The translations under genes were made by a program, and so were the position numbers. Under the pieces are notes generated by a model. It saw nothing but the letters and a program-made list of their open reading frames with translations. It was not told the DNA's origin and did no database searches. A DNA stretch of 64,000 nt from Bog-756 sp963812885 (GTDB lineage: Bacteria; Actinomycetota; Acidimicrobiia; Acidimicrobiales; RAAP-2). Below, piece by piece: positions 9,118-18,470 of this stretch. The stretch lies in contig CAWEWZ010000012.1 of assembly GCA_963812885.1 (NCBI GenBank), positions 62,001-126,000 of the forward strand, in the 5' to 3' direction. Each line of letters begins with the position of its first letter. Within the stretch, counting starts at the first letter, position 1.

Positions 9118-9870
9118 GTGCGAATATCGGTTGAGGCGATCGATCAGGCAGTCCACGACACGCCGTACATGACACTGGAACAGGCCCGAACGCTCGAGCG
9201 GCTGTGGAATACCTGTCCGGTCGGTGACATCTTGGAGCTTGGGTTCGCCTACGGCAAGGGAAGTGCCTATCTGGGTGCGCTGGCAGCTCAGAGGGATCGG
9301 AGGGCGGTCTGTGTCGACAATCTGTCGGCCCGGCACCGGCGACCACGGGCCGAAGTGACGGTCAGCACGGCCGGAGTTGCGGACCACGTCGATCTGCTGT
9401 TCACCGACAACGGCTATGTCTGGTGGATGAAGCAGCAGCTCGAGCAAGGAGACGTGCAGCGCTACGGTCTTGTCTACCTCGACGGAGCCCATGACTGGTT
9501 CGTCGACGGGTTCGCCGCCCTCCTGCTCGACAGGTTTGTCATCCCGGGTGGCGTGGTCGTCGTCGACGACCTCGACTGGTCCTTCGCTTCTTCGACGGCT
9601 CCGGACATTGTGGCCAGGGTCTCGACGATGACCGCGGATGTGGCCAGCGAGCCGCACGTGCGCAAGGTATGGGAGCTTCTCATCCAGACGAACCCGCGGT
9701 GGGGAGAGTTCGAAGAACACGACGGTTGGGGTGTGGCCCGGAAACTGACGTCGACCGACGCCCGCCGTCCACCCGAGCGTGTCGTGGTGCGGCCGAGCGT
9801 GCGGGCCTTCCTCGATTCGGCGGCCAGGCAGGCGGGCGGGAGGCTCCGGGGGTCGGGCTCGAAACGGTGA
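9118..9870 (+). CDS. Class I SAM-dependent methyltransferase
   Basis: 250 aa from GTG 9118, with AGGGGAGGG ending four bases upstream. GDILELGFAYGKGSAYLGAL (near residue 37) is the SAM-binding motif I. YGLVYLDGAHDWF and PGGVVVVDDLDWSF match the later motifs of Methyltransf_24-type enzymes. The C-terminus is basic. Sitting after the flippase and before a secreted hydrolase, it probably methylates a sugar of the EPS, but a lipid or protein substrate is possible. A 63-nt A-rich gap separates it from the flippase, so it may have its own promoter. Confidence 0.8.
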   Translation: MRISVEAIDQAVHDTPYMTLEQARTLERLWNTCPVGDILELGFAYGKGSAYLGALAAQRDRRAVCVDNLSARHRRPRAEVTVSTAGVADHVDLLFTDNGYVWWMKQQLEQGDVQRYGLVYLDGAHDWFVDGFAALLLDRFVIPGGVVVVDDLDWSFASSTAPDIVARVSTMTADVASEPHVRKVWELLIQTNPRWGEFEEHDGWGVARKLTSTDARRPPERVVVRPSVRAFLDSAARQAGGRLRGSGSKR

Positions 9871-9965
9871 TGTCGGGCTGACTGAACCCGGAGACGGAGG
9901 CAGTGGTCAACGTTCGGCCGCCGGCCGCGGCCCACGGTAAGGTGGCCATGGAGGGGAGGTCGATC

Positions 9966-10874
9966 GTGCCTGGTGACAGTCCCGGAAAGCGGATGCGGAC
10001 GGCCATTGGTCTTGTGGCCGTCAGCGCTCTGGTGGCGTCGGCGATGGTGGCGGTGGCGGTGTCGAGAGCGCAGGCAGCTTCATGGTGGGTCCCGCCGGTG
10101 AGCAGCCAACCCTGGCAGTGGGAACTCGATCATCCGCTCAAGGTCTCCAACGCCGTCGACATGGGTACCCACGACTCGTTGCCCAGCGGGAAGCCGGCGC
10201 CGCCACCTGTCATCTTCGACATCGACGGCATTATCAACCCCGCCAGCACGGTTGCCGCACTGCACGCCCGGGGCAAGCATGTGGTCTGTTACATCGAGGT
10301 CGGGGCCGCCGGCAATTACTACTCCGCGGCCCAGGAGCACACGACCACCACCTACTACCGGCAGTTCCAAACCGCCGGGCTCCTCGGGAGCAAGGTGCCC
10401 GGTTATCCGGAGAACTATCTCGACATCAAGTCGACCAAGACGGTGTCCATCATCGAATCCATGATCGACCACCAGTGCGCGGCCAAGGGATTCGACGCCG
10501 TGGAGACGGACATCGACGACGAGTACACGGACAGCACGGGCTACGGATTGACCAAGGCGAACGAGGAGCGGTACATGACCACGTTGGCCGGCTATATGCA
10601 CGGCCTTGGACTGGGCTGGTGGATCAAGAACCCCGACGACACCGGCGACAGCTACGCAAAGGACATGTACCCACTGGCCGACGCCGTCCTGACCGAGCAG
10701 TGCAACCAATTCTCGACATGCGGCGGCCTGTCGCCATACGAGCACCACAAGGCGGTCTTCAATGCCGAATACAGCCTGAAGACATCCCAATTCTGCTCCG
10801 CCGACATCCGCCGGGGTTTCAACGGTGCGAGATTCGATCTCGGCCTGACCGGTAGGCGCGCTCCCTGCCGGTGA
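9966..10874 (+). CDS. Secreted GH114-like protein (endo-alpha-1,4-polygalactosaminidase family)
   Basis: 302 aa from GTG 9966, chosen because GAGGGGAGGT lies five bases upstream; an in-frame ATG at 9948 is the alternative. Signal peptide: basic start, helix IGLVAVSALVASAMVAVAV, and likely cleavage after AQA. The mature part has WQWELDHP, VIFDIDGIIN, VVCYIEVGAAGNYY and GFDAVETDIDDEYTD, the barrel pattern of the GH114/TM1410 family. GH114-type hydrolases cut galactosamine-containing polymers, and a related domain occurs in PelA. Here it closes the EPS locus, so it may process or release the polymer. Confidence 0.85.
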   Translation: MPGDSPGKRMRTAIGLVAVSALVASAMVAVAVSRAQAASWWVPPVSSQPWQWELDHPLKVSNAVDMGTHDSLPSGKPAPPPVIFDIDGIINPASTVAALHARGKHVVCYIEVGAAGNYYSAAQEHTTTTYYRQFQTAGLLGSKVPGYPENYLDIKSTKTVSIIESMIDHQCAAKGFDAVETDIDDEYTDSTGYGLTKANEERYMTTLAGYMHGLGLGWWIKNPDDTGDSYAKDMYPLADAVLTEQCNQFSTCGGLSPYEHHKAVFNAEYSLKTSQFCSADIRRGFNGARFDLGLTGRRAPCR

Positions 10875-10959
10875 CGAATCCTCCGGGTTCTGGGCCGGCG
10901 GGCGGCGGATCCGGTCAGGCGTGTCCCGGTGTCGGGTCGGGTCCGGCCATGATGGGTGG

Positions 10960-11814
10960 ATGCGCCGCCTGGTCCTGACCGTCACCTGCCCCGACCGGAC
11001 GGGCATCGTGGCCGCGGTCACCGGATTCATCGCCTCCCACGGGGGATGGGTGGTGGAGGCGGCCCAACACGGGGACCTGGCCACCGGCCAGTTCTTCCAG
11101 CGCATCGAGATCCTGGCCGAGAGCCTGGCCTTCGGCCCCGACGAGTTCGGCGATCAGTTCGCCGATGTCGCCGACGAGTACGGGCTGGACTGGCACCTCA
11201 CTGACACCGACGTCCGCAAGCGGGTGGTCATCCTGGTCAGTCGCGAGGACCACTGCCTGGCGGACCTGCTGTACCGGTGGCGGAGCGGCAATCTGCACTG
11301 CGACATAGCCGCAGTGATCTCCAACCACCCCGACCTGCGTCCGTTGGTGGAGTGGCACGGAATCGAATTCCTCCACATTCCGGTGGCCACCGGGCACCGG
11401 GGTGAGGCCTTCGACGACATCGTCTCCCGCTTCGACGAGGCTCGGGCCGACACCATGGTCCTGGCCCGCTACATGCAGATCCTGCCCAGGGAGGTCTGCG
11501 ACCGCTATCCCGGGCGGATCATCAACATCCACCACAGCTTTCTGCCCTCCTTCGCCGGTGCCCGGCCCTACCACCAGGCCTTCGAACGAGGAGTGAAGCT
11601 GATCGGTGCGACCTGCCACTATGTGACCGCCGACCTGGATGCCGGGCCGATCATCGAACAGGACACCAGCCGCATCGATCACGCCGCCACGGTGGAAGAC
11701 CTCCTGCGCATCGGTCGGGACATCGAACGGTCTGTGCTGGCCCGCGGGCTCCGCTGGCACCTGGAGGACCGGGTGCTGATCAACGGCGACCGCACCGTGG
11801 TGTTCGCCAACTAG
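10960..11814 (+). CDS. purU: Formyltetrahydrofolate deformylase
   Basis: 284 aa. An N-terminal ACT domain (LVLTVTCPDRTGIVAAVTGFI) is followed by a formyltransferase fold. AVISNHPDLRPLVEWHGIEF, ARYMQILP, NIHHSFLPSFAGARPYHQAF (catalytic Asn/His near 189-191) and GATCHYVTADLDAGPIIEQD are diagnostic of PurU. It hydrolyses 10-formyl-THF to formate and THF in the cytosol, balancing one-carbon units. I chose the ATG at 10960; the frame opens earlier at 10921 but that extension is not conserved-looking. Length is normal for the family. Confidence 0.95.
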   Translation: MRRLVLTVTCPDRTGIVAAVTGFIASHGGWVVEAAQHGDLATGQFFQRIEILAESLAFGPDEFGDQFADVADEYGLDWHLTDTDVRKRVVILVSREDHCLADLLYRWRSGNLHCDIAAVISNHPDLRPLVEWHGIEFLHIPVATGHRGEAFDDIVSRFDEARADTMVLARYMQILPREVCDRYPGRIINIHHSFLPSFAGARPYHQAFERGVKLIGATCHYVTADLDAGPIIEQDTSRIDHAATVEDLLRIGRDIERSVLARGLRWHLEDRVLINGDRTVVFAN

Positions 11815-11907
11815 CTGCAAACCCGGGGCAACGGCCGGTTGCCGCTCGGACGCCGCTCCGTTACTGTCGCTGGGGCGGACAATCGCTTCGCGAAAGGTCG
11901 GTGGAGC

Positions 11908-12183
11908 ATGGCACTCGGGATCTACTTCATGCACGGGGGATTCACCCCGGACAAGTACGACCAAGCGATCAAGAAACTGGAGGCAGCCGGGGCGGGTGCG
12001 CCCAAGGGCCGCACCTACCACGTCGCCCTCGAATCCGACGGCGCCATCCAGGTGTTCGACATCTGGGAGTCACAGGCCGACTTCGAAGCCTTCGGTGGGG
12101 TGCTCATGCCCATCCTCGGCGAGCTCGGCGTCGAGCTCAAGGAACCGATGGTGGCGACCGTCCACAACGTCATCCCGGGCTGA
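11908..12183 (+). CDS. Small conserved protein, possible ferredoxin-like alpha/beta (ABM/DUF) fold
   Basis: 91 aa from ATG 11908. The sequence MALGIYFMHGGFTPDKYDQAI, VALESDGAIQVFDIWESQADFEAF and GELGVELKEP follows the pattern of small actinobacterial proteins of the dimeric alpha/beta-barrel type related to antibiotic-biosynthesis monooxygenases. No catalytic motif is visible. A TACTGT box near 11862 could be its -10. It stands alone between purU and a TPR gene; function unknown. Confidence 0.75.
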   Translation: MALGIYFMHGGFTPDKYDQAIKKLEAAGAGAPKGRTYHVALESDGAIQVFDIWESQADFEAFGGVLMPILGELGVELKEPMVATVHNVIPG

Positions 12184-12268
12184 GCGTCGGCCGGTGGCGG
12201 GGCCACCGGAACGGCGGGAAGAGGTCGTCCCGGCGGGATCTGGCCGTGGGGCCGTTCTTCACGACCGG

Positions 12269-12274
12269 TACACT
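12269..12274 (+). promoter_or_regulatory. -10 box TACACT for leaderless TPR gene
   Basis: TACACT ends seven bases before ATG 12282, so transcription would begin at or next to the start codon. There is no Shine-Dalgarno sequence. The same spacing recurs at many genes in this window. Confidence 0.6.
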
Positions 12275-12281
12275 CCATCGA

Positions 12282-13556
12282 ATGGCAGCGCCGAACCCCC
12301 CTGGGTCCCCGCGTCCGCGAGGCACCGGCGGCAAGAGCGGACGTCCCCACGAGCGGGCCGGCGGCCCCCGGTCGGGCCGGGGACGAGCCAGTGACGGGAA
12401 CGCTTCCGGACGTCGGACGACGGGCCGGGCAGGCGGGACCGGCTATCGACGGGATGATGGCGGCCCCCGGCCCCCGGGCGGCACCGGTGGCCGGGCCAAG
12501 TCCGGTGGGCGGCCAGGCCCCGCCCGCTCCGGCCAACCGGGTCGGCCCCCGCGCCGTGACGCTCCGAACCGGGACCGGGCGCCGTCGGATGGCCCGCAGG
12601 ACCGTCAGTACAACGGACGGTCTTCCGGCCCGCCGGTGGTCCGCAAGGGGTGGGGGAGCGTGGCCCGCAGGGGGGCCAGCACGGTGCGGACCGGACCACC
12701 GCACAAGGCGGACCCCGATTCGCCCGAACGTCGCCGTGGCTCGCGCACCCGGTCCGACGAGTTCGTGGCCGAGCAGTGGGTCAGGACCGACAACCGCCGC
12801 CGGGGACCCGCCTCCGCCACCGAGAAGCTGCGACCGCCGGCCCACCGATCGGTGCCGGCCCCGGCCGAGCTGGCGCCGGACATCGCCAACGAGCTGGCCT
12901 CGGCGGCCGGTCCGGATTGGAACCACCTCCGGGCCCGGATCAGCGAGCGGATGGCCGCCGGCATCGGCGCCTTCGAGCGTGAGCGCTACCGCGACGCGTC
13001 CCGGATCCTCAAGACGGTGGTCGATGCCGTTCCCAACGCCCCCTCGGCGCGTGAGTTGCTGGCCCTGAGCCAGTACCACCAGGGGTACTGGAAGGCGGCT
13101 CTTCCCAACCTCGAGGCCTTCTCGGCACTGACCGGGTCGGTGGACCAGCATCCGGTGAGGATGGACTGCCACCGCGCCCTCGGGCGGCCGAAGCGGGTGG
13201 AGGCGCTGTACACCGAGCTGCGCCAGGGGTCGCCCGATCCCGAGGTCCTGTCCGAGGGCCGGCTGGTCCTGGCCGGGACCCGGGCCGACAACGGGGACCT
13301 GGCCTCCGCGGTGACCCTGCTGGTCGAGGCCGGTGCCGGCCGGCTGGTCCGCAACCCGGCCGAACGGCATCTCCGCCAGTGGTACGTGCTCGGTGACCTG
13401 ATGGAGCGGTCGGGGGACCTGGCCAAGGCCCGCGAGCTCTTCCTCCGTATCGCCGCGGCCGACCCGGACGCCTACGACGTGGCCGACCGGCTCGAGTCGC
13501 TCGGCCCCCCGACCAGGGCACGGCGGACGCCGAACCGGTCACGCAGCGCCCGTTAG
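12282..13556 (+). CDS. Tetratricopeptide-repeat protein with long Gly/Arg/Pro-rich N-terminus
   Basis: 424 aa from ATG 12282. The first ~200 residues are low-complexity and very basic (GGRAKSGGRPGPARSGQPG style). After that comes a helical region: AAGIGAFERERYRDASRILKTV, ARELLALSQYHQGYWKAALP, and DLMERSGDLAKARELFLRIA, which read as TPR or TPR-like repeats. Bacteria use such modules for protein-protein contacts; the basic tail could bind nucleic acid, which is inference. The start is set by the -10 box seven bases upstream. Confidence 0.78.
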   Translation: MAAPNPPGSPRPRGTGGKSGRPHERAGGPRSGRGRASDGNASGRRTTGRAGGTGYRRDDGGPRPPGGTGGRAKSGGRPGPARSGQPGRPPRRDAPNRDRAPSDGPQDRQYNGRSSGPPVVRKGWGSVARRGASTVRTGPPHKADPDSPERRRGSRTRSDEFVAEQWVRTDNRRRGPASATEKLRPPAHRSVPAPAELAPDIANELASAAGPDWNHLRARISERMAAGIGAFERERYRDASRILKTVVDAVPNAPSARELLALSQYHQGYWKAALPNLEAFSALTGSVDQHPVRMDCHRALGRPKRVEALYTELRQGSPDPEVLSEGRLVLAGTRADNGDLASAVTLLVEAGAGRLVRNPAERHLRQWYVLGDLMERSGDLAKARELFLRIAAADPDAYDVADRLESLGPPTRARRTPNRSRSAR

Positions 13557-13559
13557 GCT
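13554..13559 (+). promoter_or_regulatory. -10 box TAGGCT for aldolase gene
   Basis: TAGGCT lies eight bases before ATG 13568 and overlaps the stop codon of the upstream gene. No ribosome-binding site is present, as expected of a leaderless mRNA. Confidence 0.6.
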
Positions 13560-13567
13560 TGGGTGCC

Positions 13568-14617
<1,050 letters not shown>

Positions 14618-14687
14618 GGTCGGTGGCGGCCCGGGGTCAGGGCCAGCGGGGGTCCCGGTGAGCACGCTCTCGGGCCGGGTCCGACGG

Positions 14688-14693
14688 TAGACT
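14688..14693 (+). promoter_or_regulatory. -10 box TAGACT upstream of korA
   Basis: TAGACT is followed six bases later by a GTG at 14700 that opens a short reading frame. The main korA start is ~120 nt downstream and has its own AGAGGAG ribosome-binding site. Confidence 0.5.
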
Positions 14694-14699
14694 GGCCCT

Positions 14700-14756
14700 G
14701 TGGCACCGAATCCGGGGTCCAGGGTGTTCATCCGGGCGAACACTGACGATATCTAG
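14700..14756 (+). CDS. Possible 18-codon leader peptide before korA
   Basis: GTG 14700 to TAG 14756 gives VAPNPGSRVFIRANTDDI. It sits six bases after a TAGACT box, where a leaderless start would be. It ends 56 nt before korA. No stem-loop attenuator is obvious, and the peptide may simply be an accident of a long 5' leader. Confidence 0.25.
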   Translation: MAPNPGSRVFIRANTDDI

Positions 14757-14812
14757 CAGCGCCGAGTACGAGTCCGGCGACTGAAGCGCAGCCCATCAGC
14801 ACGAAGAGGAGC

Positions 14813-16805
14813 ATGGTGTCCGACACCACGACCGACCCGAAGACCCCCCAACTGCTCAATCGCGTCGTGATCCGGTTCGCCGGAGACTCCGGCGACGGCA
14901 TGCAGCTGGCCGGCGACCGCTTCACCACCACCTCGGCTCTGCTCGGAAACGACCTGGCCACCTTCCCCGACTTCCCGGCCGAGATCCGCGCTCCGGCCGG
15001 GACGCTGGCCGGGGTGTCGGCGTTCCAGGTCCACATCTCCGACCACGACATCTCCACCCCGGGCGACACCCCCAACGTGCTGGTGGCCATGAACCCCGCC
15101 GCGCTCGAAAGCCAATCTCGACTCGCTCCCCAAGGGTGCCACGGTCATCGTCAACGTGGACGCCTTCGAGGAGCGGAACCTGGCCAAGGCCGGCTACGAG
15201 ACCAGTCCGTTGGCCGATGGATCGCTGGCCGCCTACACCGTGTACGAAGTTCCGATGACCTCGATCACCACCGAGGTCTCGAAGGACGCCGGGGTCAAGC
15301 CGCGTGATGCCGAGCGCTCGAAGAACTTCTTCGCCCTCGGTCTGATCAGCTGGCTGTACACCCGCCCGATCGAATCGACCATCCGCTGGATCGAGGAGAA
15401 GTACGCCGGCAAACCGCTGGTCATGGAGGCCAACCTCCGCGCCTTCAAGGCCGGGTTCCACTTCGGGGAGACCGCGGAGCTGTTCGAGTCCTCGTACCAG
15501 GTGAAGCCGGCCATGCTGGAGCCGGGTGAGTACGTCAATGTCACCGGCAACACGGCCACCGCCTGGGGTCTCATCGCAGCATCGACTCGCAGCGGGCTCC
15601 CGCTGTTCCTCGGCACCTACCCGATCACTCCGGCCTCGGACATCCTCCACGAACTGTCGAAGCACAAGCAGTTCGGGGTCAGGACCTTCCAGGCCGAGGA
15701 CGAGATCTCCGGCATCGGCGCCGCCCTGGGCGCCGCCTTCGGTGGCGCGCTCGGGGTCACCACCACCTCGGGGCCGGGTATCGATCTCAAGTCGGAGACG
15801 ATGGGCCTGGCCATCAGCCTCGAGCTCCCACTCCTCATCATCGACATCCAACGGGGAGGTCCCTCGACCGGGCTCCCCACCAAGACGGAGCAGGCCGACC
15901 TCCTGCACGCCATGTACGGGCGCCACGGGGAGGCGCCCCTTCCCATCGTGGCGGCCAAGACCCCGTCCCACTGCTTCGAGGCCACCCTCGAAGCGGTCCG
16001 GCTGGCCGTCAAGTACCGCACGCCGGTGATGCTCCTCTCCGACGGCTATCTGGCCAACGGCACCGAGCCGTGGCGTCTCCCGGACATGGACGACCTGCCC
16101 GACATCGAACCCGACTTCGCCACGGCCACCAATCACACCGATGCCGACGGCAACGAGGTGTTCTGGCCCTACATCCGTGACGAGGACACGTTGGCCCGCC
16201 CGTGGGCCCCGCCCGGCGTGCCCGGGCTCGAGCACCGGATCGGCGGGCTCGAGAAGGCGGACGGATCCGGCAACGTCGCCTACGACGGCCCCAACCACGA
16301 GCGGATGACCAGGCTCCGGGCCGCCAAGATCGCCGGCATCGCCAACGACATCCCTCCGACCGACGTCGACGACGAGGACGGTGCCGAGGTGTTGGTCATC
16401 GGGTGGGGATCGACCTACGGGGCCATCGCCGCCGGGGTGCAGCGGGTCCGGGCCCGGGGCCACAAGGTGGCCCAGGCCCATCTCGTCCACCTCAATCCCT
16501 TCCCCGCCGACCTCGGGGAGGTCCTGCGCCGCTACCGACGGGTGCTGGTGCCCGAGGTCAACCTGGGCCAGCTCAGCCGGCTGCTCCGGGCCGAGTACCT
16601 GGTCGACGCCATCCCCTTCACCCAGGTGCAGGGCATCCCCTTCCGGGCGGCGGCGATGGAGGCGGCCATCCTCCAGCAGATCGAAGGATCCGACCCCGAC
16701 CCGCGGGGCGCCGAGGCCGGGGGATCATCGCCCGGGTCGCTGTCCAACGGTCACGGGACCGCTCCCGCCAACGGGGCCACCGCCACCGGAAAGGTGTCCG
16801 ACTGA
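14813..16805 (+). CDS. korA: 2-oxoglutarate:ferredoxin oxidoreductase, alpha subunit with fused gamma domain (frame interrupted near 15107)
   Basis: The N-terminal part (VVIRFAGDSGDGMQLAGDRF) is the gamma domain. The remainder has NTATAWGLIAASTRSGLPLF, YPITPASDILHEL, FQAEDEISGIGAALGAAFGG and QRGGPSTGLPTKTEQADLL, the alpha-subunit signatures. With KorB it converts 2-oxoglutarate plus CoA to succinyl-CoA, reducing ferredoxin. The frame changes at GCGCTCGAAAGCC: dropping G15107 gives AALKANLDSLPKGATVIVNV, the expected sequence. AGAGGAG precedes ATG 14813 by one base and GTG 14816 by four, so GTG 14816 may be the true start. About 663 aa. Confidence 0.88.
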
Positions 16806-17851
16806 TGACCGACCTCGCCAACGCCGAAGAGACCTCGGTCCCGGTCCCGCTCACCACCCGCAAGGACTGGTCCTCCGATCAGGAGGTCCGCTGGTGTCCC
16901 GGGTGCGGCGACTACTCGATCCTCGCCGCCGTTCAGATGCTCATGCCCGAGCTCGGGGTGCGCCGGGAGAGCACGGTCTTCCTGTCCGGTATCGGCTGCG
17001 CGGCCCGGTTCCCCTACTACATGAACACCTATGGGATGCACTCCATCCACGGGCGGGCGCCGGCCATCGCCACCGGGCTGGCCACCACCCGGCCCGACCT
17101 CGACGTCTGGGTGGTGACCGGTGACGGCGACTCGCTCTCCATCGGCGGCAACCACCTGATCCACGCGCTGCGCCGCAACGTCAACCTCACCATCCTCCTG
17201 TTCAACAACCAGATCTACGGCCTCACCAAGGGCCAGTACTCGCCGACCTCGGAGATGGCCAAGGTCACCAAGTCGACCCCGTTCGGCTCACTCGAGCAGC
17301 CCTTCAACCCGTTGAGCCTGGCGCTGGGGGCCGAGGCCGGGTTCGTCGCCCGCACCCACGACATGGACCGGAAGCACATGATGGAGGTGTTCCGTCGGGC
17401 CCACGCCCACAAGGGTGCCTCCTTCGTCGAGATCTACCAGAACTGCAACGTCTTCAACGACGGTGCCTTCGAACAGATCACCGGCAAGGACCACCGGGCC
17501 GACATGCTCATCCCCCTGGTCCACGGTGAGCCCATCCGCTTCGGCCCCGAAGGCGAGCACGGGGTCGTGCTCCAGCGCGACGGCACGCTCGACGTGGTCG
17601 AGGTGGCTGACGTGGGGGAATCGGCGCTGCTCGTCCACGACGAGGGCCGTGACAATCCCGGGCTCGCCTTCCAGTTGAGCCGGCTGTCCCGGGGACCGTA
17701 CGAGCCGACGCCCATCGGCGTGTTCCGCGACGTCGATCGTCCCGAGTACGGCGAGGGGATGGCCCGCCAGATCGACGAGGCCACCGCCCGGCGCGGACCC
17801 GGCGACCTGGCCGCGCTGTTGCGCTCGGGCTCGTCGTGGACCGTCGACTAG
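16805..17851 (+). CDS. korB: 2-oxoglutarate:ferredoxin oxidoreductase, beta subunit
   Basis: 348 aa; ATG 16805 shares a base with the korA stop (TGATG). RWCPGCGDYSILAAVQ carries two of the Fe-S cysteines, LSGIGCAARFPYYMNTYG follows, and VVTGDGDSLSIGGNHLIHALRRN is the thiamine-diphosphate site with GDGD. FNNQIYGLTKGQYSPTS is also family-typical. It provides the TPP and 4Fe-4S centre of the KorAB enzyme. Actinobacteria use KorAB as an oxygen-tolerant substitute for, or partner of, 2-oxoglutarate dehydrogenase. Confidence 0.95.
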   Translation: MTDLANAEETSVPVPLTTRKDWSSDQEVRWCPGCGDYSILAAVQMLMPELGVRRESTVFLSGIGCAARFPYYMNTYGMHSIHGRAPAIATGLATTRPDLDVWVVTGDGDSLSIGGNHLIHALRRNVNLTILLFNNQIYGLTKGQYSPTSEMAKVTKSTPFGSLEQPFNPLSLALGAEAGFVARTHDMDRKHMMEVFRRAHAHKGASFVEIYQNCNVFNDGAFEQITGKDHRADMLIPLVHGEPIRFGPEGEHGVVLQRDGTLDVVEVADVGESALLVHDEGRDNPGLAFQLSRLSRGPYEPTPIGVFRDVDRPEYGEGMARQIDEATARRGPGDLAALLRSGSSWTVD

Positions 17852-17898
17852 TCCGAGCCTGAACCGCCGACCCAGGACGCCGAGGGATCAGGACGACC

Positions 17899-18447
17899 GT
17901 GGCCAGGTTCGTGGCCATGCTCCGGAGCGTGAACGTAGGGGGCCGTAACCGGGTGGCCATGGCCGATCTGCGCGACCTGGTGTCCTCGCTCGGCTTCGGC
18001 GACGTGACCACCTACGTGCAGAGCGGGAACGTGATCTTCTCCGGTTCCGGATCGGGCCCGACCGTGGCCCAGGCCATCAGCCAGCGGATGGTCGCCGATC
18101 TGGGCCTGGACGTGCCTGTCCTGGTCCGGACGGCGCCCCAGCTGCGCAAGTTGCTCGACGCCAACCCCTTCGCCGCCGACGGCGTCGACCCGAAGACGGT
18201 CCACGTCACCTTCCTGGCCGCACGGCCCGGGCGCGAGAAGGTGGCCGAGCTCGAAGGGCTGACCGGCCGGTTCGGTCACGACAGGTTCGAGATGGGCGCC
18301 ACCCACGTCTACCTCCACTGCCCGGGTGGCTACGGCGAGACCAAGTTGAACAACACCTATCTCGAGCGACGACTGGGAACCACGGCCACGACGCGCAATT
18401 GGCGGACGGTCACCACCCTCGCCGAACTGGCCGGCGTGACCCGCTGA
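17899..18447 (+). CDS. DUF1697 family protein
   Basis: 182 aa from GTG 17899. VAMLRSVNVGGRNRVAMADLRDLVSSLGF, TYVQSGNVIFSGSG and KLNNTYLERRLGTTATTRNWRTVTTL match DUF1697, a widespread cytosolic family with no established biochemical role. It lies 47 nt after korB with a weak AGGA upstream. It may be co-transcribed with korAB, but no functional link is known. Confidence 0.88.
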   Translation: MARFVAMLRSVNVGGRNRVAMADLRDLVSSLGFGDVTTYVQSGNVIFSGSGSGPTVAQAISQRMVADLGLDVPVLVRTAPQLRKLLDANPFAADGVDPKTVHVTFLAARPGREKVAELEGLTGRFGHDRFEMGATHVYLHCPGGYGETKLNNTYLERRLGTTATTRNWRTVTTLAELAGVTR

Positions 18448-18470
18448 CCGCGGTCGGGCCGGCCGCCGTT

